From SZAS-103 sp038316385 (GTDB taxonomy: Bacteria > Pseudomonadota > Gammaproteobacteria > Xanthomonadales > Xanthomonadaceae): a DNA stretch of 64,000 bases. Positions 45,130-54,162 of this stretch are shown here, piece by piece (the stretch's first letter is position 1; each line of letters begins with the position of its first letter). A model generated the notes under the pieces. The model was given only the letters and a program-made list of their open reading frames with translations. It was not told where the DNA came from and did no database searches. A program made the position numbers and the translations under genes. The DNA lies in NCBI GenBank assembly GCA_038316385.1, contig JBBQAN010000001.1, forward strand, positions 127,931-191,930, written 5' to 3'.

Positions 45130-46350
45130 TCAATGTTTTGCACCAGCGTCAGCAGCCCGCTTGGTATTGCAGCGCTTCCGGATAATCGGCGTCAAGACTT
45201 GATCGAGTTCGCCGGTGTCGTCATGCCGTAGAAGGTCGTCCATCACCGCCAGATGCATCACCGGTCGCTCGGCCAGAAAGGCACGGTAGGCGTGCAACGT
45301 ACTACGCACGCCGGCTAGCTGGACCGCAATGGGATCGCTCCGGAGGTCGGGGCGTTCGATCTGGAAGGCGGCGTTTCCAAAAAGATATTGCATCAGTAGT
45401 TCGGGTTCGGCGTGATCGTGTCCGCCGCCGAGCCCGAGCACATCACAGACGGTCACGGTAACAGTCTTGGATTCCTGCACCTGCTTGAGAAGCGAGCGTC
45501 GCATCGCCGCCGCCTCATCGCCGAAGGGTTCGCGTTCGAGACGCCGAGTGTCGAAAACGAACTGGCGCCACGCGAGCGAGGTTTCGTCTTGCGACAGCAT
45601 CGTGTCGATCACCGGCGTGTGCGGTGACCCTTTGCTCGCATTCTGCTCGATGAACTTGAGCTCACCGATGGCGATCGCGTTGTCTGGGTCGAACGTGAGT
45701 GAGCGCTGGTAGGCATCGCGCGCGCCCGTGTAGTCGCTCAGTTCGATGAGGGTATAGCCAATCCCGCGCAACGCGGTTCCGAGCATGGCGTGCGACGAAG
45801 GCCACGCCTCGGCGAGCGCGAGCGTGTGGTGGTACGAGTCCAACGCGTGCGTCCGGTCGCCAGCCGCGTTGTAGAGAAATGCGCGTTCCGTGAAAGCGTT
45901 GGCCCAATAGGGCGCCAACGACTGCGCACGATCCAGGAAGGCAATCGCGCGAGCGTTATCGCCGGCGTCGGTGGACGCGAACGCGGCGGCGAAATACGCA
46001 CGCGGACATGCGACGTCGACGTAGTCGATCGCCGTGCCGGGCGGCTGCCTCGCCGCAAATGTGCGCGCCTCTTCGCGCGTCGCCACGCTGACATGGACGG
46101 AGCCCGGCCCGGCCACCCGCGCGTCGCAGAACGTGAGCGCAGGTTTGAGCTGTTCCATGATGGCCAACGTGCCGCCAGCGACGGCGTTCACACTGTCAAC
46201 CTGTGCGCGGAACTGTGATCCCGCGTACGGCTCGGCCTCAAAGCTCGGCGTCGGAGTCACTGAGGTGTAAGCGCCCTCGCTGCCGGCGTGTGCGACGCCG
46301 GCGACCGACAGGACAGCCAAGATCACGAGTGCGCGCCAGCGTGTCTTCAT
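45130..46350 (-). CDS. Exported TPR-containing protein
   Basis: The 406-residue protein has a signal peptide (ALVILAVLSVAGVAHAG, about residues 7-23). The middle carries TPR units (ARAIAFLDRAQSLAPYWANA, THALDSYHHTLALAEAWPSS, YTGARDAYQRSLTFDPDNAI). The C-terminal 170 residues show no known domain. It is periplasmic, with unknown role. It lies 6 bp after icd on the same strand, so the two could share a transcript, though a functional link is not evident. Confidence 0.75.
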   Translation of the reverse strand: MKTRWRALVILAVLSVAGVAHAGSEGAYTSVTPTPSFEAEPYAGSQFRAQVDSVNAVAGGTLAIMEQLKPALTFCDARVAGPGSVHVSVATREEARTFAARQPPGTAIDYVDVACPRAYFAAAFASTDAGDNARAIAFLDRAQSLAPYWANAFTERAFLYNAAGDRTHALDSYHHTLALAEAWPSSHAMLGTALRGIGYTLIELSDYTGARDAYQRSLTFDPDNAIAIGELKFIEQNASKGSPHTPVIDTMLSQDETSLAWRQFVFDTRRLEREPFGDEAAAMRRSLLKQVQESKTVTVTVCDVLGLGGGHDHAEPELLMQYLFGNAAFQIERPDLRSDPIAVQLAGVRSTLHAYRAFLAERPVMHLAVMDDLLRHDDTGELDQVLTPIIRKRCNTKRAADAGAKH

Positions 46351-46356
46351 CAGGGA

Positions 46357-47685
46357 TTACATCGCCGCGATCAATGCATCCGCAAACTCGCTGCACTTGA
46401 TCTCGGTCGCGCCCGGCATCAGCCGTGCGAAATCGTAGGTGACGCGCTTGAGACCGATCGCCTTGTTGGTCGCCGCGATGATCGCGTCAGCCGCTTCGAT
46501 CCAGCCCATGTAACGCAGCATCATTTCGCCGGAAAGGATCACCGAACCCGGATTCACCTTGTCGAGGCCGGCGTATTTCGGCGCAGTTCCGTGGGTCGCC
46601 TCGAATACCGCGTGGCCGGTAACGTAATTGATGTTCGCGCCCGGCGCGATGCCGATGCCGCCGACTTCCGCAGCCAACGCATCGCTGAGGTAATCGCCGT
46701 TGAGGTTGAGCGTGGCGACCACATCGTATTCGGCAGGGCGCAGCAGGATCTGCTGCAGGAACGCATCAGCAATCGCGTCCTTGATGATGATGCCCGCACC
46801 CGGCTTGCCTTCCGGAATGACGTGCCACGGGCCGCCGTCAAGTTCAATCGCGCCATAGAAATCGCGCGCCACTTGATAGCCGAAGTCGCGGAACGCGCCC
46901 TCGGTGAACTTCATGATGTTGCCTTTGTGCACTAGCGTCACCGACTTGCTCTTGTTCGCAATCGCGTACTCGATCGCGCTGTACACGAGGCGTTCGGTGC
47001 CCAGGTACGAGACCGGCTTGATGCCGAGCCCGACTTGCACGTTGCTATGGCGATGCGGCATGCCGATGCCTTGCAGCGCATGGTTCCACGCGTCGGTTTT
47101 TTCCTGCGTGCCGAAACGGATCTTGTCGAACGATTTCGGGAATTCCTTGGCAATGAAGTCGAGCATCTTCTGCGCATCGGCCGAGCCCGGTTCAAATTCG
47201 ATGCCGGCGTAGATGTCTTCGGTGTTCTCGCGGAAGATCGTCATGTTGACCTTGCCCGGATCCTTCACCGGCGAAGGAACGCCCTCGAACCAGCGCACCG
47301 GCCGCAGGCAGACGTACAGATCGAGCATCTGCCGCAGCGCGACGTTGAGCGACCGAATGCCGCCGCCAACCGGCGTCGTCAACGGCCCCTTGATCGACAC
47401 CAGATACTCGCGGCAAGCCTCGACGGTTGCATCCGGCAACCAATTGCCGGTCGCGTCGAACGCCTTCTCGCCGGCCAGCACTTCCATCCACATCAGCTTG
47501 CGGTTGCCGCCATAGGCTTTCGCCACCGCTGCATCGAGCACGCGTACCGAGGCGCGCCAGATGTCCGGGCCGGTGCCGTCGCCTTCGATGAATGGAATGA
47601 TCGGATGGCTCGGCACATTCAAGCCGTGCGGCGATTTGCTGATGCGTGCGCCGCCGTGCGGTGGGGTGGGATTTGCTGCGGTCAT
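46357..47685 (-). CDS. icd: Isocitrate dehydrogenase (NADP+)
   Basis: This TCA-cycle enzyme oxidises isocitrate to 2-oxoglutarate with NADP+. The 442-residue product is of the E. coli type. Visible motifs are IIPFIEGDGTGPDIW, the substrate site PVGGGIRSLNVALRQMLDLY, FRENTEDIYAGIEF, the metal-binding ANLNGDYLSDALAAE-like region and the cofactor block ATHGTAPKYAGLDKVNPGS. The Ser in GGIRSLN corresponds to the residue phosphorylated by AceK in E. coli. Confidence 0.96.
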   Translation of the reverse strand: MTAANPTPPHGGARISKSPHGLNVPSHPIIPFIEGDGTGPDIWRASVRVLDAAVAKAYGGNRKLMWMEVLAGEKAFDATGNWLPDATVEACREYLVSIKGPLTTPVGGGIRSLNVALRQMLDLYVCLRPVRWFEGVPSPVKDPGKVNMTIFRENTEDIYAGIEFEPGSADAQKMLDFIAKEFPKSFDKIRFGTQEKTDAWNHALQGIGMPHRHSNVQVGLGIKPVSYLGTERLVYSAIEYAIANKSKSVTLVHKGNIMKFTEGAFRDFGYQVARDFYGAIELDGGPWHVIPEGKPGAGIIIKDAIADAFLQQILLRPAEYDVVATLNLNGDYLSDALAAEVGGIGIAPGANINYVTGHAVFEATHGTAPKYAGLDKVNPGSVILSGEMMLRYMGWIEAADAIIAATNKAIGLKRVTYDFARLMPGATEIKCSEFADALIAAM

Positions 47686-47817
47686 GGATCACTCCCGTGC
47701 TGCCGCGCTGCGCGCGACGTGGTCAAGACCGCCATTGTCGCGGTTTGCGGCCCGGGAATGAAGCGCGGTGCGCAGGCAGGCGCGGGGTCGTTTCGCATGC
47801 ACCGCGCTTTTGTGCGC

Positions 47818-48288
47818 CTATTTTCCGATGGAAAACACGATCGTTGCTGCGGCTTGGCCGTTGAGATCAATCTCCAGTGTGTACTGGCCGGCCGGCAAGG
47901 CGGTCTTGTTCATGAGCTCGAAGCTGGTGCGTTGGGTGCCTTTCGGATTGATGGTCTGCTCGCTCTTGCTGACCACGCCGCCGTTCGGGGACAACCATTT
48001 CGCCATCATCGCGACATTCTTCGCTGCGCCCTCGGAGGTGACCACGGCATGGATCGTGTCGGTCGGACGAAAGATGACTGGAAACGCGGTGCTGCTGCTA
48101 TCGCTGGCGACGGTCTTGCCGAGGTCGATGCGGGTGATGTCGACAGGCGGTGTGTAGCTTTTCTTGTGCGCATGCGCAACGGCGGGATTGGCATCGGAAT
48201 TGGGATTGCCTGCATTGCAGGCGGCAAGGCTGACGGTGAGGCCAAGCGTGAGCCACGCCATTGGGGATACGGGCTGAAACATGCGCAT
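47818..48288 (-). CDS. Hypothetical lipoprotein
   Basis: The ATG at 48288 follows AGGAG. The 156-residue product has a lipoprotein signal with SLAAC at about residues 20-24 and then Asn/Gly/Ala-rich sequence. The mature part is beta-rich and resembles a small Ig-like domain (DTIHAVVTSEGAAKNVAMMA, TLEIDLNGQAAATIVFSIGK). No firm family match is recognised. It lies 74 bp after queF on the same strand. Confidence 0.7.
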   Translation of the reverse strand: MRMFQPVSPMAWLTLGLTVSLAACNAGNPNSDANPAVAHAHKKSYTPPVDITRIDLGKTVASDSSSTAFPVIFRPTDTIHAVVTSEGAAKNVAMMAKWLSPNGGVVSKSEQTINPKGTQRTSFELMNKTALPAGQYTLEIDLNGQAAATIVFSIGK

Positions 48289-48362
48289 GTGAGTCTCCTG
48301 CTGTCTGGCGCTGGATACATGGTCGCGCAAAGCGCGGCAACGTCCAATCTACGCCATCTTTC

Positions 48363-49181
48363 TTATTGGCGGGCGCAGCGCGCCTCGGGCGGCAACGGGA
48401 AGCCGGGCGTCGCCCGCCATGGATTGATGTCCAGGCCGCCGCGTCGCGTGTAACGCGCGTACACCGACAACGCGTCTGGTCGGCAGCGCGCGAAAACGTC
48501 GGCGAAGATTTGCTCGACGCATTGTTCGTGGAAGCCATTGTGGTGTCGGTACGAAATCAGATAACGCAGCAGGCCGTCATGATCGATGCGCGCTCCGCGA
48601 TAGCGCAATTGCACGCTGGCCCAGTCGGGCTGGCCGGTCACCGGGCAGTTCGAACGAAACAGATGCGAGACCAGCGCTTCGTCGCCGGCATCCTCGTGCA
48701 CGCGCAAATGCTCGGGGTTCGGCGGACCATAGTCGGTGATGTCGAGCGCAAGGTCGTCGATGCAATCGCCGGCAAGTTCATGTACCGGCATTGCATCGGT
48801 GACGGGCAGGATGGTTGTCGCAACATCAGTGCCGGCGGCGCTGGATAAATCGCGTGCGATGGTTGCGCGCAACGTATCGGAAGCGGCCAGCCGCGTCATC
48901 GCAAATCCGTTGAGGTAAAGCTTCAGCGACTTCGATTCGATGATGTTCGGCGAGTCGGCGGGTACACGGAATTGCGCCATGCCGACGCAGGGTTTGCCAC
49001 GCGCGTCCAGCCACGCAAGTTCGTACGCTGTCCACAAGTCGAAACCAACGAAGGGTAGCGCCGCACGCAATGCGGGTTCGTCGCGGCCACTTGCACGCGC
49101 GATCGGAAACAGCAGTGCTGCGTCGTAGCGATCCGGCCAGGCGACAGCTTTGCCGAGCGGCGACTGGTCGAGTGTCGTCAT
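48363..49181 (-). CDS. queF: NADPH-dependent 7-cyano-7-deazaguanine reductase QueF
   Basis: QueF reduces preQ0 nitrile to the preQ1 amine in queuosine synthesis. The 272-residue protein is the long (two-domain) form. Motifs are FDLWTAYELAWLD, the NADPH/substrate signature ESKSLKLYLNGF and the catalytic Cys in FRSNCPVTGQPDW, followed by HEQCVEQIFADV. It is in a minus-strand row with zapE, 30 bp downstream of that gene. Confidence 0.95.
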   Translation of the reverse strand: MTTLDQSPLGKAVAWPDRYDAALLFPIARASGRDEPALRAALPFVGFDLWTAYELAWLDARGKPCVGMAQFRVPADSPNIIESKSLKLYLNGFAMTRLAASDTLRATIARDLSSAAGTDVATTILPVTDAMPVHELAGDCIDDLALDITDYGPPNPEHLRVHEDAGDEALVSHLFRSNCPVTGQPDWASVQLRYRGARIDHDGLLRYLISYRHHNGFHEQCVEQIFADVFARCRPDALSVYARYTRRGGLDINPWRATPGFPLPPEARCARQ

Positions 49182-49211
49182 GCGCGCAAAGCCTTCACGG
49201 ACGCCAGGCTT

Positions 49212-50354
49212 TCATGGACGGTGCTCCAGAGCAAGATAGTCGTCCGATTGCATGTCGATCAACCGGCTCTCGGTGCGCGCGAATTCCGCTGCGTGACGAC
49301 GCCCACGATACAGCGCGATCGGTGCGGCGGCGGCGGATGCGAGCAGATTCACATGGCGATCGTAGAACTCATCGATGAGCAAGAGAAAGCGTTTCGCGGC
49401 ATCTTCGGCAAGCTTGTCGAACACCGGCACGTTTGAGACCAGCACGGTATGGAAATCGCGCGCGATCTCGATGTAGTCCGCGACCGCGCGCGGACCTTCG
49501 CAAAGTGCAGAGAAATCGAACCACACGATCCCGTCCGCATGCGCCTTCGCGATGATCGGCCGATCGTTGATCTGCAGCGTTACCGGCAAGCGCGGCAAAC
49601 CCATCGCGAGTTTCTCGAAACTCGCGCGCAGACGCTCCTCGCAAGCTGGATCGGCCCGATCTGCTTCGGTCCGATCCGAATCAGGCGCGATGCACCACGT
49701 CGCGGCGTGCTTCAAGTGTTGCAGCCGGTAGTCTTGTGCGCCGGCCAGTTGCAGCACCGTGCAGTTGCGTTCGATCGCTGCGATCGCGGGCAGGAACTGC
49801 GCGCGCTGCAAGCCGTCCTTGTACAGGTCGCATGGCGCGATGTTGGACGTTGCGACCAGGGTGACGCCACGTGCGAACAACAGCTCCAGCAAGTGGCCGA
49901 GCAACATCGCATCGCCGATGTCGGACACCACGCATTCGTCGAGCACGAGCAGCCTGGCATCGGTGGCCAGATCGCGCGCAACGACACGCAGCGGATCGCG
50001 CTGTTCGCGAAGTGCATGCAGGCGTGCGTGCACATCGGCCATGAAGCGATGAAAATGCAGCCGGCGCTTGGCAGCAAACGGAATGTGTTCGAACAGCAAT
50101 TCGGTGAGGAAGGTCTTGCCGCGGCCGACCCCTCCCCACAGATACAGACCGGCGACCGGCGCTTGCGGACGAAGGCTCGACAGCAGGCGTCGCAACGCGC
50201 CGGAATCGCGGATGGAAGATTCCAGCAACGCATCGTGGATGCGGTCGAGCTCGGCGAGCGCGGCTTGCTGCTCCGGATCGGCCTGCCATTCACCGGCTGC
50301 GATGCCGGCTGCGTATTGCGCCGATGGCCGGGTGTCCGTCGCTTGCTCAGACAT
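49212..50354 (-). CDS. zapE: Cell division protein ZapE (AFG1-like ATPase)
   Basis: ZapE is a P-loop ATPase that acts on the division ring. The 380-residue product from ATG 50354 has Walker A LYLWGGVGRGKTFLTELLFE, Walker B LVLDECVVSDIGDAMLLGHL, and AFG1 blocks FHRFMADVHARLH, VTLVATSNIAP and WFDFSALCEGPRAVADYIEI. Relatives have DEF or DEL at Walker B; here it is DEC with the Asp-Glu kept. Start is 8 bp after the upstream hydrolase stop. Confidence 0.93.
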   Translation of the reverse strand: MSEQATDTRPSAQYAAGIAAGEWQADPEQQAALAELDRIHDALLESSIRDSGALRRLLSSLRPQAPVAGLYLWGGVGRGKTFLTELLFEHIPFAAKRRLHFHRFMADVHARLHALREQRDPLRVVARDLATDARLLVLDECVVSDIGDAMLLGHLLELLFARGVTLVATSNIAPCDLYKDGLQRAQFLPAIAAIERNCTVLQLAGAQDYRLQHLKHAATWCIAPDSDRTEADRADPACEERLRASFEKLAMGLPRLPVTLQINDRPIIAKAHADGIVWFDFSALCEGPRAVADYIEIARDFHTVLVSNVPVFDKLAEDAAKRFLLLIDEFYDRHVNLLASAAAAPIALYRGRRHAAEFARTESRLIDMQSDDYLALEHRP

Positions 50355-50362
50355 GCAGCCGC

Positions 50363-51037
50363 TCAACCATGCAGCGCGGGCGGCAGATTGCGGCGGACGC
50401 CATTCTTGATAGCACCGCGCAGATCCATCAGGCGGCGATGGAAGAAGTGGCCGGTGTCGGGCATCTTGACCAAGATCGGTTTCGCGTCGAGTTTGCCGAG
50501 CCAGTCGTACACCGCGTGCGGGGCGACGATGTCGTCGGCTTCGCCCTGGATCACCAGCCACGGACAGGCCGGCGGCAGCACCGCAGAAAAATCCCAGCGA
50601 CCGGCTGGCGGCGCGATCGAAATCACTTGAGCGACCGGCAGATGGCGTGCGCCCAGCAACGCGATCCACGCACCGAATGAAAATCCGGCAAGCCACAGTG
50701 CGCGGTCGGGCAACGCGTGCTGCGCCCACTGCGCAACCGCGAGCAGATCGAGCGTTTCACCGCGACCGCTGTCGTAGCTGCCCTGCGATTCGCCGACGCC
50801 ACGGAAGTTGAAACGCACCGTGGTCAGCCCGAGTTCGCGCAACGAACGCGCCGCCATCGTGACCACCTTGTTGTGCATCGTGCCGCCTTCCAGCGGATGC
50901 GGATGGCAGACGATCGCATAGCCTGCGCGCGCATCGGCGGCGTCGGGCAGATCGACCGATACTTCCAGTAAGCCGGCCGGGCCGGGCAGCATCACTGTGC
51001 CGGCGGAAACGGGAAACGGGATCGTTGGCTGAGCCAT
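50363..51037 (-). CDS. Alpha/beta hydrolase
   Basis: The 224-residue protein belongs to the short COG2945-like hydrolases. It has the His-Pro-His-Pro segment CHPHPLEGGTMHNKVV, the turn FNFRGVGESQGSYD, the nucleophile GFSFGAW, an acidic EADDIV and the catalytic His in DTGHFFH. Substrate is unknown. It precedes zapE by 8 bp and is likely co-transcribed with it. Confidence 0.88.
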   Translation of the reverse strand: MAQPTIPFPVSAGTVMLPGPAGLLEVSVDLPDAADARAGYAIVCHPHPLEGGTMHNKVVTMAARSLRELGLTTVRFNFRGVGESQGSYDSGRGETLDLLAVAQWAQHALPDRALWLAGFSFGAWIALLGARHLPVAQVISIAPPAGRWDFSAVLPPACPWLVIQGEADDIVAPHAVYDWLGKLDAKPILVKMPDTGHFFHRRLMDLRGAIKNGVRRNLPPALHG

Positions 51038-51181
51038 GGGTGGATGATCTCAGGCGTCGCGGAGGCGCGCTGCGCGGATAATACCTGCCGCCGGACGCGG
51101 CAGCTTGGCCCAACGCGACAATGCAGCAAGAGGAAACATCCAGATACAACCTGCGTGGCGAGCGGCCCACGCAAACCTGGG

Positions 51182-51703
51182 TTATTTGATCTGGCCGACC
51201 ATCCATTTCACGGTGGCTTCGACTTGCGCATCGGTCAGCGCGGGATTGCCGCCCTTGGCCGGCATCTGGTTGCCATCAGGTCCCTTGTAACCGTTGATCG
51301 CGTGGCTGACCAACGTCGGGATGCCCTCGGCAATGCGCGCCGCCCATGCAGCTTTTTCCAGCTTTGGCGCGCCGCCGGCGCCGTTGGTATGGCAGCCGGT
51401 ACACAGATTGCCGAAGATCACCGAGCCGTCCAGCGAGCCGCCATAGGCGACCTGCGAAGCGGCTGTCGCCTTGGCCGCCTCGGCAGCCGCAGCCATCGCC
51501 GCCTGCCCGGTCGAGCCGGCATAGTCGGCGCCCAGCGGTGCGATGCGCTCGGCGATCTTGGCTTCCATCGCGGGATTGGTTTCGATCGGCAGCTTGGTGT
51601 GCATGTAGGCGGCGAATGCCAGCAGCACCACCGTCACCAGGACGAGAAAGCCGATCACCATCGAGAAATGCTTGAGAAAGACGAGGTCGTGATTGCGCAG
51701 CAC
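51182..51703 (-). CDS. Cytochrome c5 family protein
   Basis: The 173-residue protein has an N-terminal membrane anchor (about residues 14-34, MVIGFLVLVTVVLLAFAAYM), an Ala-rich linker and a C-terminal monohaem cytochrome domain with CTGCH and the axial Met in NQMPAKGGN. It is bound to the outer face of the inner membrane and carries electrons in respiration. It is a single gene with 210 bp of upstream space. Confidence 0.92.
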   Translation of the reverse strand: MLRNHDLVFLKHFSMVIGFLVLVTVVLLAFAAYMHTKLPIETNPAMEAKIAERIAPLGADYAGSTGQAAMAAAAEAAKATAASQVAYGGSLDGSVIFGNLCTGCHTNGAGGAPKLEKAAWAARIAEGIPTLVSHAINGYKGPDGNQMPAKGGNPALTDAQVEATVKWMVGQIK

Positions 51704-51915
51704 GGTGGCACCTGTGGGAGCTGACTTGATTCCAGCCTGACATTATAACGGCAGCCAAGGCCGCAGCGCACCCGCCAACGAGGTGGATGAGCGTCCGCAT
51801 CGGCTATGGGCCGCGTTGGCGCAAGCGCGTACCATGCGCGGCTCGCAGGGAAACTTAAGAACCGGTCGGTTAGTGTGCCGACCATACCGCAGACTTACTC
51901 AGGCTCAGGCAACGC

Positions 51916-52638
51916 ATGTCCGACTGGATCATCCTTTGCGACTTCGACGGCACCATCAGTGTCGAGGACGTCACCGACTCGCTGCTCGAACGCCACGCGC
52001 ATCCGGACTGGATGATCCTGGAAGCGCGCTGGAAATCCGGCAAGATCGGCTCGCACGACTGCATGGCCGACCAGATCGGCTTGCTCGACGCCGATCGCCG
52101 CCAGCTCGACGCGCTGTTCGCGTCGATGCGTATCGACCGCATGTTTCCTGCCTTTGTCGAAGCGGCGCTGACCGCGCGCATTCCCATTCGCATCGTCAGC
52201 GACGGGCTGGATATGGCAATCGAAAGCATCCTCGCTCGCCATCAGCTTGAACATCTGCCGATCAGCGCGAACCAGATCGACGCCGACGGCGCGCGTCGCT
52301 GGAAGTTGTCGTTTCCGCACGCCAGCGACGACTGCAAGGTCGCCAGCGGCATGTGCAAATGCGCGCAGGTCGCGCAGGCGCGCACGCAGAAACGCAAGGT
52401 CCTGTTGATCGGCGACGGTGCATCGGATTTCTGCGCAGCCGGCGCGGTGGACATGGTGTTCGCCAAGCATCGGTTGATCGAACACTGCCGAGCGCACGGC
52501 CTGCCGTATATTCCGATCACCGGCTTTGAAGACGCGCTGGTGCTGCTGCCGTCGCTGATCGAAGGCACGCTGGTTCCCGCTTCGTCTGCGTCGCACGACG
52601 CCAAAGCATTCCCGAAAGGCCCCATTTCGCATGCCTGA
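51916..52638 (+). CDS. HAD-IB family (MtnX-like) phosphatase
   Basis: The 240-residue enzyme has HAD motif I CDFDGTISVEDVTD, motif II IVSDGLDMAIES and motif IV LIGDGASDFCAAG. The order resembles MtnX-type phosphatases, which act on small phosphorylated metabolites. Four Cys residues (DDCKVASGMCKCAQ) occur in the cap region. Its stop overlaps the aminotransferase start by 8 bp, so the two are co-translated and may act on the same metabolite. Confidence 0.88.
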   Translation: MSDWIILCDFDGTISVEDVTDSLLERHAHPDWMILEARWKSGKIGSHDCMADQIGLLDADRRQLDALFASMRIDRMFPAFVEAALTARIPIRIVSDGLDMAIESILARHQLEHLPISANQIDADGARRWKLSFPHASDDCKVASGMCKCAQVAQARTQKRKVLLIGDGASDFCAAGAVDMVFAKHRLIEHCRAHGLPYIPITGFEDALVLLPSLIEGTLVPASSASHDAKAFPKGPISHA

Positions 52639-54055
52639 TACCGCCATCACCACCGCTTTGCCGCAGTTCGAACCTGACACCGCCCTGCCCGCCGACGCGG
52701 CGCTACTGCAGGATGAAGCGCGTTATTGCTCGTTTGGCGACACCGTGCATTACTCCGAGCCGCCGAAGATCTTCGCGCGTTGCGAGGGCAGTTACCTGTA
52801 CGACACCGCAGGCACGCCTTTCCTTGACTTGCAGATGTGGTACTCGGCGGTCAATTTCGGTTATTCGAACCAGCGCCTCAATAATGTGTTGAAGCAGCAG
52901 ATCGATACGCTGCCGCAGGTCGCGAGCCAGTACCTGCATCCGACCAAGATCGAACTCGCCAAGGTCATCGCGCAGGATGCGGAGCGCAAATGGGGCCGCA
53001 AGGGCCGCGTGCATTTCAACGTCGGCGGCTCGTCGTCGGTGGAAGATTCGCTGAAGATCGTACGCAATGCGTCCGGCGGCAAAAGTCTGGTGTTTGCGTT
53101 TGAAGGCGGTTACCACGGCCGCACGCTGGGCGCATCGGCGATCACTTCGTCGTATCGCTATCGCCGCCGTTACGGCCACTTCGACCGCGCGCAATTCATC
53201 GAATTTCCGTACCACTTCCGTGGCCCGAAGGGCATGTCAAAGGAGGAATACGGCGAGCATTGCGTCGCCAAGTTCGCGCGCCTGTTCGAGACCGAATACA
53301 ACGGCGTCTGGGACGCCAAGGCCGGCCAGTGCGAATACGCCGCGTTCTACGTCGAACCGATTCAGGGCACCGGTGGCTATGTCATTCCGCCACCGAACTT
53401 CTTCAAGGGTTTGAAGAAGGTGCTGGATCAGTACGGCATCCTGCTGGTCGTCGATGAAATCCAGATGGGCTTCTTCCGCACCGGCAAACTGTGGGCGATC
53501 GAACACTTCGGCGTGCAACCGGACGTGCTGGTGTTCGGCAAGGCGCTCACCAACGGCCTCAACCCACTCGCCGGCATCTGGGCGCGCGAAGAATTGATCA
53601 ACCCGACCGTGTTCCCGCCCGGTTCGACGCACTCGACGTTCGCCTCCAATCCGCTCGGCACCGCTGTCGGCCTGGAGACGATGAAGATGCTCGCCGAGAC
53701 CGACTACGAAACGATGGTGATGGCGAAAGGTGCGCATTTTCTCGAAGGGCTGCGCGATCTGCAAAAGCGCCACAAGGAAATCGGCGATGTGGATGGTCTG
53801 GGATTGGCGCTGCGCGCGGAGATCTGCGAGGCCGACGGCTTCACTCCGAATCGCAAGTTGCTCGATACGATGGTGGACATGGGCCTTGCCGGCGAGCTGA
53901 AGCACAACGGCAAGGCGATCGGCCTGGTGCTCGACGTTGGCGGTTATCACAAGAACGTGATCACTCTCGCGCCATCGCTGCATATCAGCACCGAAGAGAT
54001 TGACCTCGGGCTGCGTCTGCTCGATCAGTTGTTGACCAAGGCCAAGCGCGGCTGA
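52631..54055 (+). CDS. Class III PLP-dependent aminotransferase
   Basis: The 474-residue enzyme has the family pattern: LDLQMWYSAVNFGYSNQRL near the start, GGSSSVEDSLKIVRNASGG, YHGRTLGASA, VEPIQGTGGYVIPPPNF, VDEIQMGFFRTG and the PLP Lys in VFGKALTNGLNPLAG. Such enzymes transaminate omega- or alpha-amino groups. The substrate cannot be told. It is coupled to the HAD phosphatase gene by an 8-bp overlap. Confidence 0.92.
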   Translation: MPDTAITTALPQFEPDTALPADAALLQDEARYCSFGDTVHYSEPPKIFARCEGSYLYDTAGTPFLDLQMWYSAVNFGYSNQRLNNVLKQQIDTLPQVASQYLHPTKIELAKVIAQDAERKWGRKGRVHFNVGGSSSVEDSLKIVRNASGGKSLVFAFEGGYHGRTLGASAITSSYRYRRRYGHFDRAQFIEFPYHFRGPKGMSKEEYGEHCVAKFARLFETEYNGVWDAKAGQCEYAAFYVEPIQGTGGYVIPPPNFFKGLKKVLDQYGILLVVDEIQMGFFRTGKLWAIEHFGVQPDVLVFGKALTNGLNPLAGIWAREELINPTVFPPGSTHSTFASNPLGTAVGLETMKMLAETDYETMVMAKGAHFLEGLRDLQKRHKEIGDVDGLGLALRAEICEADGFTPNRKLLDTMVDMGLAGELKHNGKAIGLVLDVGGYHKNVITLAPSLHISTEEIDLGLRLLDQLLTKAKRG

Positions 54056-54162
54056 ACCTCCGTGGCGAGATGACTCCCGTCCTACGCGGGGCCAATCAAA
54101 ACCTGACACTGCAATTAGTCAAATCGCGCACTCTGCGCGCCTCGAGTCAAAGGAAATCGTCG

